DNA of 64,000 nt, taken from NCBI GenBank assembly GCA_003194525.1, contig NBIV01000013.1, forward strand, positions 434,001-498,000. The letters are read 5' to 3'. Positions within the stretch are counted from its first letter, which is position 1. The number at the start of each line of letters is the position of its first letter. A program made the translations under genes and the position numbers. This document shows, piece by piece, positions 11,039-23,371 of this stretch. Source of the DNA: Gracilariopsis chorda (lineage: Eukaryota; Rhodophyta; Florideophyceae; Gracilariales; Gracilariaceae). Under the pieces are notes generated by a model that made no database searches, was not told where the DNA came from, and saw nothing but the letters and a program-made list of their open reading frames with translations.

Positions 11039-13430
11039 TCAGGCGGTTACAGTCTTTGGTCGATCTGGTTTAGTGCTCTCATCGGGTGACGGACTAGGGG
11101 CCCAGTCCCTGGGAGCTTGTTGTTGCAATTGGCTTGATGGATCTAGAGCAAGGTTGCTTGGTGTTCCATCGAGAACCTCGGTTGGTACGTCAGCCTGCTG
11201 AGCTTTCGTAACCCTATCAACCGAAACGGTGTTCTCTAACCCGCATTCCAGGATGGTTACCATGTGGTCGTCTGCTCGTGTAACCTCGTAAGGACCAGTT
11301 AACTTCGGCAGTAGGTTGGAGTTTATCTCCTCCGCTACCATCTGGTCATCCTTCTCGTTCTTCGGGACTTGCCGAGCACCATTTGGTTGGGCAAACACGA
11401 ACAAGTAGTCCCTGTATTACACTTTGGTAACATTTTGCACCTTCTGGTCGAAGTACTTCTTGTACCGCTCCTGGGCTGCGGTCATCTTTGATGATGCTAC
11501 CGCAAGGGTCTCCCTCAACCATTGTAAGATATCCATCTTCATCTGAGTGGCAGATTGTGTCCCAGAGGCATGGTGGTTAGCCGGACCAGCTTGGACAATA
11601 ATACCTGGAGGGTGTCGTGACAATACCAAATCAAAGGGAGTGGTTCCCGTTTAGCGATGTACCTGTATGTTGTAAGCGTACGTCAAGGGCTGTACGAACT
11701 CAGCCCAATCCGATTGGTGTTCAGCTATGTAGTGACGCAATCGTTCCACAAATGTTTTGTTAAACCTTTCCACTTCCCCATTGGTCTGGGGGTGGTACGT
11801 AGTGGTTAAATGGTGCTTCACACCCAACATGGTACGGAGTTATTCGAAGAACTTCGCAGCCAGGTTAGAACCATTATCGGTGAGGAGATTGAGTGGAGGA
11901 CCGTACGGGTATACCCAACGGTTTAGAAAGGGTGCCACTAGAACCGGTGAGGTTTTCCTTGTGAGCTTCACAAACCGATAGGTGACTACCATGACGTAGT
12001 AACACCACTTCGAAGTTCCTGGACGTGGTTCCAATACGTTAATAGCAATGAACTTCAATGGGCCGGCCGCAGGGAATAGCTTCATAAATTTACGTTGTTT
12101 TCGAATACCACCACGGGTCTTAACGCACAAGGTGCATCTAGACAAATAGGTATAGACCTCGTGAGCCAGCAGGGGGCAGTAAAAGTCTCTCTCTAAGGTG
12201 TAGAACATTGGTGTATCTCCCGGATGACCTGCCAGCTGTGACCGGTGAGCCAGGTGTAGAATCCTTTTGCGAAGCGACTTCGGAACACACTTTTGGATCA
12301 GGCTATCTAATGTAGATCGCCTGACTAAATAGCCTTCATAGTGCACGTCGACCTGCGTATTGTTCTGCCCGACAAGGTGTAGCAATGACTTGCAATACCT
12401 ATCGGTTGCTTGCTCTCGCAAGAAATCTTCTTTGGTATTAGGGAAATATTTCTCCTACTCCAGTGCAAAAACTCCACTCGTTGCATCGTCTGCGACGATA
12501 AACTGACGGAATTTTTCCTGTTCATCCAAGAAGATACCTAATTCAATTTTCTTTCCCTGTCCATCCTTAACCAATTGGATAGTGACGCACGGAATATCGT
12601 TCTCCACTGATTCCTTTTTCAACCCATTGGTATTCAAGCGTGACATGGCATCGGCCACGATATGCTTTATCCCTGGGCGGTATTGTACCTCATACTCGAA
12701 TTCTAAGAGTCTCAACCCCCATCTGGCTAGCTCTCTGGAAGCGTCTGCGAGGCCCAATAACCACCTTAGGGCATCTTGATATGTCTGCAGGGTACAATTC
12801 GTTCCATTAAGGTAAGAACGGAGCATCAGCATGCTCCACACCACCGCTAGGCATTCGTTCTCCGTCACGGTGTAGTTTTGCTCCGTTCTGGTGAGCGCCC
12901 TAGTCTAGTAATTTATCGATGCCTTGCTCAGATCTGCTTGGTCTTTTATAAGGGAGCATCCTACCTGAACGTAAGACGCGTCCGTACCAAGGGTGTAGTG
13001 ATAGCCGGACTTGAGTAAAGCCAATATTTGTGGTGACATCAAGGCAGCTTTCAGTTTCTGAAAAGCCTCGATCTCGTCCTTTTCAAGGTATCCAAACCGA
13101 TTTGGTTTTCCCTTGTGCAGTTCTCTATTAAGGGGAGCTGCAACCTTAGCAAACCCCTTGATAAACCGACGGTACACATTTCACAAACCAATGAAGGAGC
13201 AGATATCCGTTTGGGTCTGCTGGAGCCTAGCTCCCTGAAACGCTCGGATAGTCCTCTCGGCTACCTGTAGGCGTCCTGGGCTGATCACATGGCCTATATA
13301 CTCCACCTTTTGGTCGAAGAACATACATTTGCGTAGCTTGAGCGTCACCCCTTCATCGTTCAGAAGCTGGAGCACCAGTTGGTCTCTGTCACCCCTCATT
13401 CTCCGAGCTCGATGAACCAGCACCATCAGG
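11039..13430 (-). mobile_element. Element A pol region (RT, RNase H, integrase)
   Basis: In coding order the minus strand shows reverse transcriptase pieces (13430-12905; GHVISPGRLQVA and MYRRFIKGFAKVAAPLN blocks), RNase H (12868-12455; YEVQYRPGIKHIVADAMSRL) and integrase (12421-11840; LAHRSQLAGHPGDTPMFYTL and LLTDNGSNLAAKFF blocks). It ends with the GPY/F module (LTGPYEV near 11290) and a proline- and serine-rich tail. The GPY/F module puts it in the chromovirus-like part of Gypsy. I do not see a chromodomain at its end. Confidence 0.8.
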
Positions 13431-14220
13431 GTCCTCTCGTTTGGGTCCCTGCTTGCCTCTACCAGTTGGTTCCGGAAGGTATATATACCCCAGGCCCTCG
13501 TCTACCTGAAGGTCTGCCGGTTCTCGAAATAGGTCGGGAGGCTTTCCACCAGGTTAGTTAATGGGAAGGGGTGGCTTGATAGCCTGCGTGACCGATAAAA
13601 CCTGTGGGCTACCATGAGCGGTTGGTATCAGTACCGGGACGGTTTGCAGGCTCTGCAGGGCGGCCACTTGGTGTTCCTGCAAAAACTCCTGTACCATTTG
13701 TTCAACATATTCCCAAGCACTTTGCTCCAGAAACTGGAAAACCAATGCAATTATTTTGTCGGCCAGCTGGTGTATAGCATGGCCAACCACCATCTTGGTA
13801 GTTGTATCCAAATCCCACTTGCGTAGCACCGTCTTAGGTTTCTCCGTCTCCTTTTCTTCTACCAGTTGGTCAGATGTTGCACCGGTCCTCGACCCCACCA
13901 GGGACGCGGTCTCTACCACATCGGCTACCGGGGGATGGACATCCTCCGCCGTCTACTCCCCTTCGTCAGCATAGACCTGTACGGTAATTCTTCTCAACAG
14001 TTTTTCTCGGTTGTCCACTTGGTTCAACGAATCCGTTGGACGGGCCTGCGCCCGTTACTCGATCCGATGAACCTCTGGAACTTGTAGTCAGTTGCGGCAT
14101 ATCCAATTGGTAAACTGATGGTTCACTAGATGGCTTTTTAGTGATAACAAAACCAAACGGTGCCCAAAATACATTTTCTTCCTAAGTTCATCTTTCCAAA
14201 ACTAATAGGTATAATTCCAC

Positions 14221-14238
14221 TTCTAGGTCAGGAGACCA
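14221..14238 (-). other. Element A primer-binding site
   Basis: On the minus strand, three bases inside the 5' LTR, the sequence TGGTCTCCTGACCTAGAA begins with the TGG expected opposite a tRNA CCA end. It matches the site of element C at 17 of 18 positions. Confidence 0.75.
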
Positions 14239-14241
14239 ACA

Positions 14242-14794
14242 TGGGTTACAACCAATCGGGTGCCAAGTACCAGTGGGATAGTATATTTGGAAAACCTCTG
14301 GCGGGAGCGCGACGAGGGCTCGACCTGAAGGGTAGAAGATGGGTAACCGAATGGGTGTGCCAGCAGGACACCAATAGGGGCACAAGATGACGAAGCGGGC
14401 TTACCGTAACCAATAGGTAGTGTTGGTAGTACGGCGCACACGGGTTAGTAAAGCCTAAATAGTCTTAGCTAAACTAAGAAATTGACTGTAGGAACGAGTT
14501 GGTATCATACTTAGCCAAGAGGTGCTTGCCTTTACAAGGCTTGATGAGGGAGCACTACACCCACCTTAAGGGTGAGCGAGGCTTAACCTCAGGTGCACTC
14601 GGCCACGTGGTATACGTTGGGGCCGGCCCCAGTGGCATGGCCCCACACCACAGTAGCGGGGTGTCACTACCTATCTACAATAATTAAATAAACGAGTAAA
14701 CTAATTAGTTAGTCACTCTAACCCACGTGGCACAATCAACAATTGGTCCATCGCGCGTTGCACTTCCCATGTGGTCAGATCTTACTGTATCACA
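14242..14794 (-). repeat. Element A 5' LTR
   Basis: 553 bp, same length as the left LTR and about 94 percent identical. Followed by the target duplication CAGCA at 14795-14799. Confidence 0.9.
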
Positions 14795-14799
14795 CAGCA
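14795..14799. repeat. Target site duplication of element A, right
   Basis: CAGCA, matching 7116-7120. Confidence 0.85.
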
Positions 14800-14865
14800 C
14801 ATCGTCTCTGATTATGCGACTGGAAACGTTTCGGACATGCAAACACAGAAGCACAGCCCCGATGT

Positions 14866-16000
14866 TTTTGTAGCGGAGGCCGATATCCTCGGTATGAATG
14901 AAGGACAAGCGTATTTGGCTTTACCGCCTTTTTTACGGAGAGTGGCGGAGGACCAATACAACTCTGTCAGAGGATCTTCCCGCGCCTCCGAGGGAGGAGT
15001 TACTTGCTGGCCGGAAGCGGTGCAGTATCTACTGCGTTCCTACGCCACAAACACCGCTATTCAGCAGGCTATCCTCGCTTTGCTAGATACACGCCGGCGT
15101 GCTGGAGAGACCGAGACTGACTACTCGGTGCGCCTTAACAAGGCTTTCCACAGATGTGGTAACGTATACCCCGCTGGGGAGCGCAGTACCATGTTCATCG
15201 ATGGTCTTCAACCGGCAATCCGGAGTTTAGTTACCCGTTATCGGGAGGACAAGCGGAGGATCACCTATCTCGAGCTGGTCCAACACGCTGGAGCGGAAGG
15301 GGATGCACTTCGTGCAAGAACTCCGAACAATCGGTCTAAATCCGACAAAGCGTTGGTGATGGAGAGCGACTCCTCATTGCTCCCGCTCACTGCGGATGGG
15401 AACTCTAGACAGGGATTTGATACTGTGATTTTAGTGCAGAGGGATGGTGTCTCGATTCCAACCACCGATTTACCGTCAACGACGGAGATGGCCCGTGATA
15501 CAGGAACAGAAGATCCCGTTCTATACGGTGGTAACGGTCGGGTCCAACCCCAACGACTCCCGTTTTCAAACGGTCAATCCCGTTATCAACGGCCTGGATG
15601 GACTGACACCCGCCCTGCGGTTCGCTTCTCCGATACTCGGAATAATAATCCGCGTGTCGCGGTATTGGCTCTCATTTGTCACCTGTGTTATGCCCATGGC
15701 CATACCTCACCTCAGTGTATTTGTTCACTGAAGGATATGGCCACGGTGGTGGCAAACTATGAGGCCCTCACTCCAGAGGAGAAACGTTCCGTCCCAACGG
15801 CTTCCTACCTCCGTGCTAAAACGGACTTTTCCCACGCCCTACCACAGACCCCGCGTGCGCGGCAAGCTTCATACACCCCGATTCGGGAGATCACGCAACC
15901 ATCCGTTGCAACCCCCGCTTATGCGGGTAGAAACCCCCGTCAACGGGATGAAGCACTCGTTGTCGAGGAAACCAACCCACCGCCGAAGGCGGAAAACTAA
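14866..16000 (+). mobile_element. Element B gag remainder
   Basis: Retroviral-type capsid domain beginning at ADILGMNEGQAYLAL, followed by a CCHC zinc knuckle CHLCYAHGHTSPQC near 15678-15719 that would bind element RNA. The stop at 15998-16000 is preceded by GGAAAAC (15991-15997) and followed by the inverted repeat CTCCC/GGGAG (16011-16024). The pol frame is -1 to gag, the same arrangement as in C and E. Confidence 0.8.
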
Positions 16001-16017
16001 CTGAGGGAGTCTCCCCT

Positions 16018-18761
16018 TTGGGAGAGGCGTCCTCAAGAACGAGGCTGTTGGCGCCCGAGGCGTCCTCGCCTCGCTCCCCGGTGAAAGTCCTCTCGAGGAA
16101 AGACACCGCTGACGCGGACTCTGCGCACCTCGGTGTGTTGCGTCCTCCGTGGATACGGAGTAAAAATCCCCGGATTCCCGGTAGAGTCTTGTTCTTGGCC
16201 AAGCGCAATTACAAGGTCTATGCCGACCTTGGCCTTGATCCCCAGTTTATGGTGAGGTTTCTCACCGTCCTGGATACAGGTGTAGGCCCCAACTTTGTTG
16301 TGGAATCATTGTTACCCCCGCTTGTGCGGTCGCGTATCCGCTCTGACGCGGTCCCCGACATTTCGGATGCGAACAACAATCCGTTACAAACGGTGGGCAC
16401 AGTGGTCCTCGTCGTGAGACTTGGTACCTCTGTGGTGAAGTTGGACTTCATCGTTTGCCACTCATTGGCAGCACCAGTCATACTGGGATGTGATTACTGC
16501 GACAGATTTGTCGACGCAATCAGGCCCCGCCTCAGGCGTGTAGAACTTGACGACGGATCGTCGGTTCCGATTGTTCGCCGCCCGCTAAAGCGGTCCTCTC
16601 CGAAACAAGTTACGCTCCCTGCTGCGCAGGAACCAACGCCCGCGTCCCGTGAGTCCACCAAGCTCCGCGTCGCTGCCTCGGTTTCTATACCAGCTGAGTC
16701 CCAAGTCTGGGTGCAAATAAACTCCCGTCAACACGGTCTTCGGGTTATACAACCGCTCGCCTCGTTGTACGAGAAATCCCAGCTGGCGCTGGCTAATGGA
16801 ATTGTCTCCATTTCCCCGGATGTTCCTTTCCGGATATTGGTTGCCAACCTTGGCAAACACCCCCAGTATCTGGTAAAACACCAAGTAATTGGGAGTGTAA
16901 CCCCCCATCCTATGGGAATGCTGCCAACAAAGATGACAGCCGCCGATGTACTCGGAGCTACCACCTCTTCTGAGGAGTTCGCCCCGCCGTCCGAAGACGT
17001 CAAGTCTAAGGAGGGGGAGGAAACCGCTACTTCAGCGTCGAACATACCGAGTAACTCGGAATTGCGAACCACACCTGTTCCACAGGACAATGCTCCATCG
17101 AGCAATGACCGGATTGATCCGGAAAAGGCACTTGAAGCGCTGGACTTTAGCCACGTGCCAGAGTCGCACCGCGACAAACTCCGTACCATGTTACGGGAAT
17201 TCACCACAATGTGGGATGGCTCGCTTGGCGAGATTAACGCAACGGAACACCGGATCGATTTAATCCCCGGTGCGCGACCGGTTGCACAACCCCCTTACAG
17301 GGCAGGTCCGAAAGCTCGGGAAGAGGAGCAGTCCCAAGTGGACAAGATGCTCCGCGCAGGTGTGATTGAGCCCGCTCAATCACCCTGGGCATCCCCAGTT
17401 GTACTGGCTTTAAAGGCCGACGGAACCTGGAGGTTCTGTGTCGACTACCGCCGGCTCAATGCCGTGACCGTTAGGGACACGTACCCTATCCCTCGTATGG
17501 ACGAGTGCATTGACTCCCTTGGAGACGCCACCGTGTTCACGGCCCTTGATGCCAATTGGGGATATTGGCAAGTACCTGTCAGACAGGAGGATCGCGACAA
17601 AACCGCATTCACCTGCCACGCAGGAACGTACCGCTTCAAGCGGATGCCATTTGGGTTAACCAACACCCCCGCCACCTTTCAGCGTGCAGTAGATATTCTA
17701 CTCAACCGCTTTAAGTGGCGGAGTTGTCTGGTCTACCTTGATGATATTATCATCTTCTCCAACTCGTTGGACGACCATCTCACTCACGTCCGAGACGTGC
17801 TGACCGTACTCCGCGATGAGGGAATTACCCTCAAGTTGAGGAAATGCTCAAATCCCTCGTTGAGGCGAAAGAACCCCGTACTAAAACGGAACTGCGCTCC
17901 TTTTTGGGGCTCGTCAACGTCTATCGACGGTTTATCCCGAACTTTTCGGATACTGCGGCGCCCCTAAACGCGTCGTTGCGAAAGGGGAACCCCCCAAAAC
18001 TGGGAACAATTACCCCCGAGCAATCGGAAGCTTTTAACTCCTTGAAGGAGGCTGTCACATCAGCACCAATCCTATATCTTCCAAAACTTGGGTTGCCATA
18101 CTCCGTAGATACGGACTCAAGCGACTACCAAGTCAGGTGTGCTCTTTTTCAAACCACCCCCGAGGGGGAACGACATCCAATTGGTTATTGGTCGCGCTCG
18201 CTCAATGTTCATGAGCGGAACTACTCCGTATCGGAGAAGGAGTGCCTCGCCGTCGTATGGGCGATGACCACTCTGCGCCCCTACCTTATGGGAGTTCACT
18301 TCACCGTGTACACGGATCATTCCTCATTGAGGTGGTTAATGAATATCTCCGACCCATCGGGACGCCTCATGCGCTGGAGACTCCGCCTCGCGGAATATGA
18401 CTTTCAAGTCATTTATAAGAAGGGCGCGCAGAACACCCAAGCCGACGCTCTGTCGCGGTTACCCACAGGTGGGGAAGCACTCCCAACGGAGGATGATGAA
18501 GTCCCATGTTTCATGGCCATAGAACCGGATGATCCGGAATGTGCCGTCGAGGCTGGGCCAGAAAACTGGGACGAGGATGCTGATTTTGACGAACTACTCG
18601 CATCGCGAGATGAACCTGAGAACCCGTTACCGGGAAACTTTGTACCGGTATCACCGGAAGAAATGATCCGAGAACAATTCTGCGACCCATTCTGTACGAG
18701 GATTCGTGCCCGTCTTAACGGTGGTGAAGATCTCCCTTTTGGGGTAAACGACAAAGGCTAA
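16018..18761 (+). mobile_element. Element B protease-RT-RNase H region
   Basis: Aspartic protease with the VLDTG active-site motif near 16270, reverse transcriptase with FTALDANWGYWQVPV (about 17535-17580) and the catalytic YLDD (about 17740), then RNase H with YTDHSSLRWL and TQADALSRL (18300-18470). Gypsy order: protease, RT and RNase H before integrase. Confidence 0.85.
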
Positions 18762-18794
18762 CTCGTAAGGAAGGTCGAAGCCCGCCCACAGATT

Positions 18795-21643
18795 GTGGTA
18801 CCTCATTCCCTGCAGTCGCGGGTGTTACATCCATCACACTACACCCCCATTGGAGGTCACCCAGGTGGGAGGAAACTCTACCTAACCCTGCGAAGGGATT
18901 TCTATTGGCCCGCCATGACGGTGGATTGCTACGCAACCGTGCGGTTTTGTAGCAAATGCGCGAAGAATCGCGTCAAGCTCCGCAAAAATGCGAAGAAGAT
19001 GAAACTATTCCCCGCAAGGGCGCCGCTCGAGTTTATCGCGATCGATATTCTCGGACCACTACTCACCACGAAACGTGGAAACAAGTTTCTACTTGTCATT
19101 ACCGACCGCTTTTCTAAGCTGGTGCGGACTGTCCCTCTTCGGAGGATAACCGCTCTCACGGTGGCCCAGCCTCTGGTGACGCACTGCATTTTCGTCTACG
19201 GTCCCCCTGTGGAGGTGCTCTCCGATAACGGGAAACAATTCGCGAGCAAGTTCTTCCAGGATGTTTGTCGCATCCTGGATGTCAAGAACTTGTTCACGAC
19301 TACCTACCACCCCCAGTGTAATGGGCAAGTTGAACGGTTTAACCGGACGTTACTCGCGGCGTTACGTTCCTACGTCGCAGACCACCCAAAGAACTGGGAC
19401 GTGTACGCTGATGCGTTAACCTACGCGTAAAACACGCAGGTACACCGGACTACCGGAGTTCGCCATTCGAGTTGGTTTTATCTAGAACACCCCCGCCTGT
19501 GGCGCTGGAACCCCAAACTACCTTGGACAATTTCCCATCAGTGGGTATCTACCGGCAGCAATGGAAGCAATGGCTTTCCAAGCTGGTCCCCGCTGCGCGG
19601 AAGTCTATGGCACGGGCCCAAGCCGCTTACAAGCGGGATTTTGATGCTCGCCTGCGAGGGAAACGGTCCCCGATTCGGGCGAATAACTACGTCTTCATCA
19701 GGAAGGAGTACTACAACCCAGAACGGGAGAAGGGCCATACACTCTCACCTGTGGCGGATGGACCATTCAAGGTCATCTCTGTAAACACCGACACTGTCGT
19801 GGTAGAGATGGGCGACACGCACGAACGGATTTCCCGTGATCGTGTTGTCCTTGCCCCTCCTCCCTCGTCAGAGGTAGTCCTGGATCCAGGCAACCGCGTT
19901 TCTATGGACTCTGCAACACTGGAATCATCCGGGAGTACTAGGCCTACGATACTACCACACCCCAGCCGGGGACTCTCAGACCTACCCACCCTGTCGGACT
20001 CACCGGCTCAGCCGGGTAATTCAGGCCTCTCAGCGCCCGCCCCTACCACGCCCGCCCCCTGGCGTGAATTTATACCCGCCAGGCGGGGAATATTATCCCT
20101 TATCCCGCCGCTCCGTCTAAGGAGGGGGAGGAGAACACTCGTTTTCGAGGAACGATATCGCCGTCGCAACGGGAAACACGTGACATACGGAACACTGACC
20201 GTGGAGCACGGAGTATGTCACACGACACTCATCCCCCATTGTCGGGCAGTGCTGCGCAACAAGAACCAGACGCGCAGGCCCCGCAAAAGCGGCAATTATA
20301 CCGTCCGTCACGGGAAAACAAGAAGCTCCCCCCGAAACCGCAGAAGCGGAAATGCAATCGCTCGATCCATCCCCGGAGACATCGCCACAAACGCGAGAAA
20401 TATACCGTGCTACACGGGAGGTTGAAGCGCAACTACTGCACACCCCTGTCAGGGAAGGATCCCCGATACGGGAGTATGGTAACGATCGCCCCCAATCCCC
20501 TGAGCAGAGCGATGCATCGAAGCCGCCATTGGCGGAAGCCCCCGCAGAAGCGGTCCAATTAGGTCCAGCAGACACGCGCCCCGCGGAGAAGAGGCGCCCA
20601 GATACGCCAGCGCCGCTGGGAAATACCCACACCCCTCTTGGAGAAAAACGCAGCCAAGCCGCAGTCGAAGCTTAAGGCCCTGGCGCGCAAGCGCCGGAAA
20701 CGCCTCCCGTCGTCGACGGAATCGAAGCCCCCGCTCCGGGGAATAATTTGCGCCAACTTCTGCAACGCTGCGGCGAAGAACCAAGAACTCGGGAAAAACG
20801 CGCGCCATTGCACGCTCGAAACCGGTCGTACCGGACGCTGCCCCTCCCCATGGAGACGGTGCACCGCACTTGGCGGCCAAGCCCCTGAAAAGGGTGTCAT
20901 CGGCACCTGCCCGGCACCGCCCAAAGGGGAATTTTGACCAAAATACCGGTGTACTGGAGTTAGCCTCAGGCAACCCAGCAGTAGCCGGGGACACCATGGA
21001 ATCGCCGGAACGTATGGTGCAGAGCGCTTGTGCGCCTGGCAGGGAGGCGGTTTGCCATCCAATCACCGTGTCGCACGGGACCCCCCAGGGGATCGTGGAA
21101 ACGCCGATTCTGCAGGAGCGGTCATCTTCCTGCAAACTCGCGGTTCGTGAGCTCAACTGCGAAGGCGGAGCCCAAGTTCCCCGCCGACTGGCGGTTCGCC
21201 CGCAATACCGCGAAAGCGGAAACGACCCTGCCCCAATGGGGAATGACTTGGCGGTGAAAGCTATTACGCCAAATACCCTCTTGAGGGATATCATCCCGCA
21301 CGAGCAGCGGCCGCTACCACAGTGCACGGCAACGCCGGATTTATCGCCGAAAACCCTGCTAAGAGACATTATACCGCACCGCGGGCAACCCTCGCAAGGG
21401 AGTACAACCACCACCCGGCACGGCCGGCAGGTCTACGAACGAGAGTTCGTAGTAGACCGACTTGTCGGACACACCTGGGACCAGGATGGTATTCTACAAT
21501 ACCGCGTCCTCTGGTACGGGTATGACCCCAGTGGGGATACGTGGGAGCCAATGGAACACCTCCCACGGTCGCAGGTCGTACGATACCACCGTCAAACGGG
21601 AACTGCAGCTCCAGCCACGCTGGTAAATGCCCAAGTTGGGTAA
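18795..21643 (+). mobile_element. Element B integrase-linker-chromodomain region
   Basis: Zinc-binding CSKCAKN, catalytic core with IAIDILGPL, VLSDNGKQF and NGQVERFNRTLL (18950-19350), and GPF module (about 19760). A long arginine- and proline-rich linker then leads to a chromodomain (REFVVDRLVGHTWDQDG to WEPMEHLP, about 21440-21560). The chromodomain marks a chromovirus; such domains steer integration to particular chromatin. Confidence 0.85.
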
Positions 21644-21899
21644 CGTTGCCGCGCGAGCGGAGGGCGATAGGAAAGGATAACAAGGCAAGGTCTGTCGAAG
21701 ACGGGGAACTCAAACGAGAGTCACCGTTCTAAACGGGAAAGTTTATTCAAGGGAGCAGCTAGCTCCCCACAACACTATACTACAATAGCTGGCTATACCA
21801 GGAAAGAAGAACCGGAGACGGCGCACGCGCTTTTATCACCAATTTTCGTCTGGGAACCCTACGCGTCCGCGGTCGTTTTCCCGTCTTAGTGGGGGGATA

Positions 21900-22734
21900 T
21901 GTAGTGCAACGCCCTAAGGGAGGGATTCTTGGTACTTGAACGCTGTCCTGATATTATCGGTTGTGTAGTGTGTATATGAACTACGCCCCACTATGGTGGA
22001 TATGGACACGTGGGACACGGTTTTGGGTCAATTGGCGATTGGCCACAGTAGTGGATGTTGCCACGAAATGTGGAGTATTTCTAATAATTTTAGTTAATTG
22101 TATTTATAATTTTTACATCCATTTCTGGGAAGCTAGTACTTAGTGCGACGGCGCACTGCCGTCGCACCAATAAACCTTCCCCAACCAGGGACCCCAACCT
22201 GGGGAATTGGCTCTAGTTGTTACCGCTTGGGCGCGTGCTCTACTCCTCCTTGGAGGGAAACGCCGTGAACCACGGGACATCTAACCCCCTTGCACATCTA
22301 AAGGGACCCATCACTGGGAGTCATATTATTCCAATTGCATTGGTGTTTCGCCCTGTATAGGGATATTGTTACCGGCATCCCCGTTCGCCCCCGTCGCTCT
22401 CGTGACTCACTTCGTCCTCTCTTCCTCCTCTTCGCCCTTCCTTTTCCCCTTTTTAGGGTAGCACCTCCCGCTATCCGCGGCTCTCGTGTGCGCATCCGCT
22501 CACACACCCCTACTTACGTGGAAACCTACCTCTGGCGAGGACGCATTCCCGCTCTCGCGGATACCGATTCCTGTCCTAAACCCTCTTGCGCTAGTCGCGA
22601 AGGGTGGCATCGGTCTTACAAACCGGCTCCGCCGTGCCACCCGTAGAGGGGCTCTACCCAACTGGGTTCACCTCCACGGAGGAAAGATCCCGAACGTCTT
22701 TCGGTGTTTTTCCCCTTTGGGGCATTGCACCACA
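21900..22734 (+). repeat. Element B 3' LTR
   Basis: 835 bp, TGTAGTGCAACGCCC to GGCATTGCACCACA, close to the 825-bp LTRs of element C. Preceded by a polypurine tract (GTGGGGGGATA). The hairpin GTGCGACGGC / GCCGTCGCAC with loop GCACT is at 22143-22167. Confidence 0.9.
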
Positions 22735-23365
22735 ATCTCCGACATTTTCGAACTGCTTACCTTTGCGTAAACCTTCGTAGCCATTATTCCCCAGACATTC
22801 TCAGTAATGTTAAGGTCCAGAGACTTAGCAGGTCAAGGTAGAAGCCGAAGCTGATGTCCGAGTAGGTTCTTTGTGAAATTAGAACGATGAATTGAAGCAC
22901 TGTCCTGTGGAAACTCCCAAGTTGACATAGGTTCAAATAGTTCTGCAGTCAAAGGTAGTATTCCAAGCTTTACAGTATCATAGTACGTCTTAGAATCCTG
23001 AATGCACGATAAAAATAACTAGTCGCTGACACCATACAATAATTTAGCACCGCATATCATGACCGAGTTACCACTTCCAATACGGGAGGATATAAATTGC
23101 CGATCTGTTCTCAAATCATGCCATTAATATGAAAAACGATCTGGACCGCCAAGGGTGAATCTTTTTGTAGTCTGAGAACACAAATTTATTCCAAAAGAAA
23201 TTTCCTTTACATATTTTGCGTCGTGCCCATTGTAACCGTGTGATATTATGATCTTCGGTCATTTCTGGGGTCCTGCATCATTCTTGAATACTTTTGGATT
23301 TCACCTTTTTTGAGTAGCTGCTGCACCTAGTGAACGGGTACACTGAGATTGGAAACCATTTTTAA
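22735..23365 (-). mobile_element. Tc1/mariner transposase, C-terminal part
   Basis: The minus strand encodes the catalytic part of a Tc1/mariner (DDE) transposase. In coding order it shows LLKKGEIQKYSRMM, LQWARRKICKGNFFWNKFVF then SD (first catalytic Asp), LGGPDRF, IGSGNSVMICGA, FPQDSASIHRSN (second Asp) and PAKSLDLNITENVWGIMA (catalytic Glu); typical Tc1 reads SPDLNPIENLWG. About 33 residues separate the second Asp and the Glu, near the 34 of DD34E elements. There are several in-frame stops and frame changes, so it is inactive. It is cut at 22735 by the LTR of Gypsy B, losing the last tens of residues, and separated from its N-terminus (24600-24853) by a Copia fragment. Confidence 0.75.
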
Positions 23366-23371
23366 AATTCA

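Larger units (their letters stand above)
7121..14794 (-). mobile_element. Gypsy element A (LTR retrotransposon fossil)
   Basis: A 7674-bp Ty3/Gypsy element on the minus strand, bounded by two 553-bp LTRs and a CAGCA target duplication. Recognisable parts on the minus strand are a possible gag or linker segment (13554-13919), reverse transcriptase (about 13000-13430), RNase H (12455-12868), integrase (11840-12421) and an integrase tail with the GPY motif (LTGPYEV, 11039-11404). On the opposite strand, between pol and the 3' LTR, it carries an accessory gene related to that of element D. The LTRs differ at about 32 of 553 positions by my count (about 6 percent), so it is much older than element C. 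It is broken, with a dozen or more breaks. Confidence 0.9.
14866..22734 (+). mobile_element. Gypsy element B (5'-truncated LTR retrotransposon fossil)
   Basis: A close relative of element C (about 95 percent identical by eye over gag and pol) that begins inside gag; no 5' LTR is present. Parts in order: gag remainder with a zinc knuckle (14866-16000), protease-RT-RNase H (16018-18761), integrase with GPY/F module and a very long linker ending in a chromodomain (18795-21643), polypurine tract, and 3' LTR (21900-22734). The 3' LTR abuts a Tc1/mariner transposase, so B landed in that transposon. It is broken, with about half a dozen breaks besides the missing 5' part. Confidence 0.9.

Noticed and set aside
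20449-21414. 321-codon minus-strand frame in element B (and a 217-codon one at 41446-42099 in C)
   Set aside because: Both are shadows of sense coding with strong codon bias; unlike the accessory genes of A and D they overlap gag-pol and have no independent conservation.
22298-22507. Arginine-rich protein resembling an RNA-binding domain (also at 40979-41167 and 50048-50236)
   Set aside because: It is the antisense of a purine/pyrimidine-skewed part of the B/C LTR and recurs in every LTR copy.
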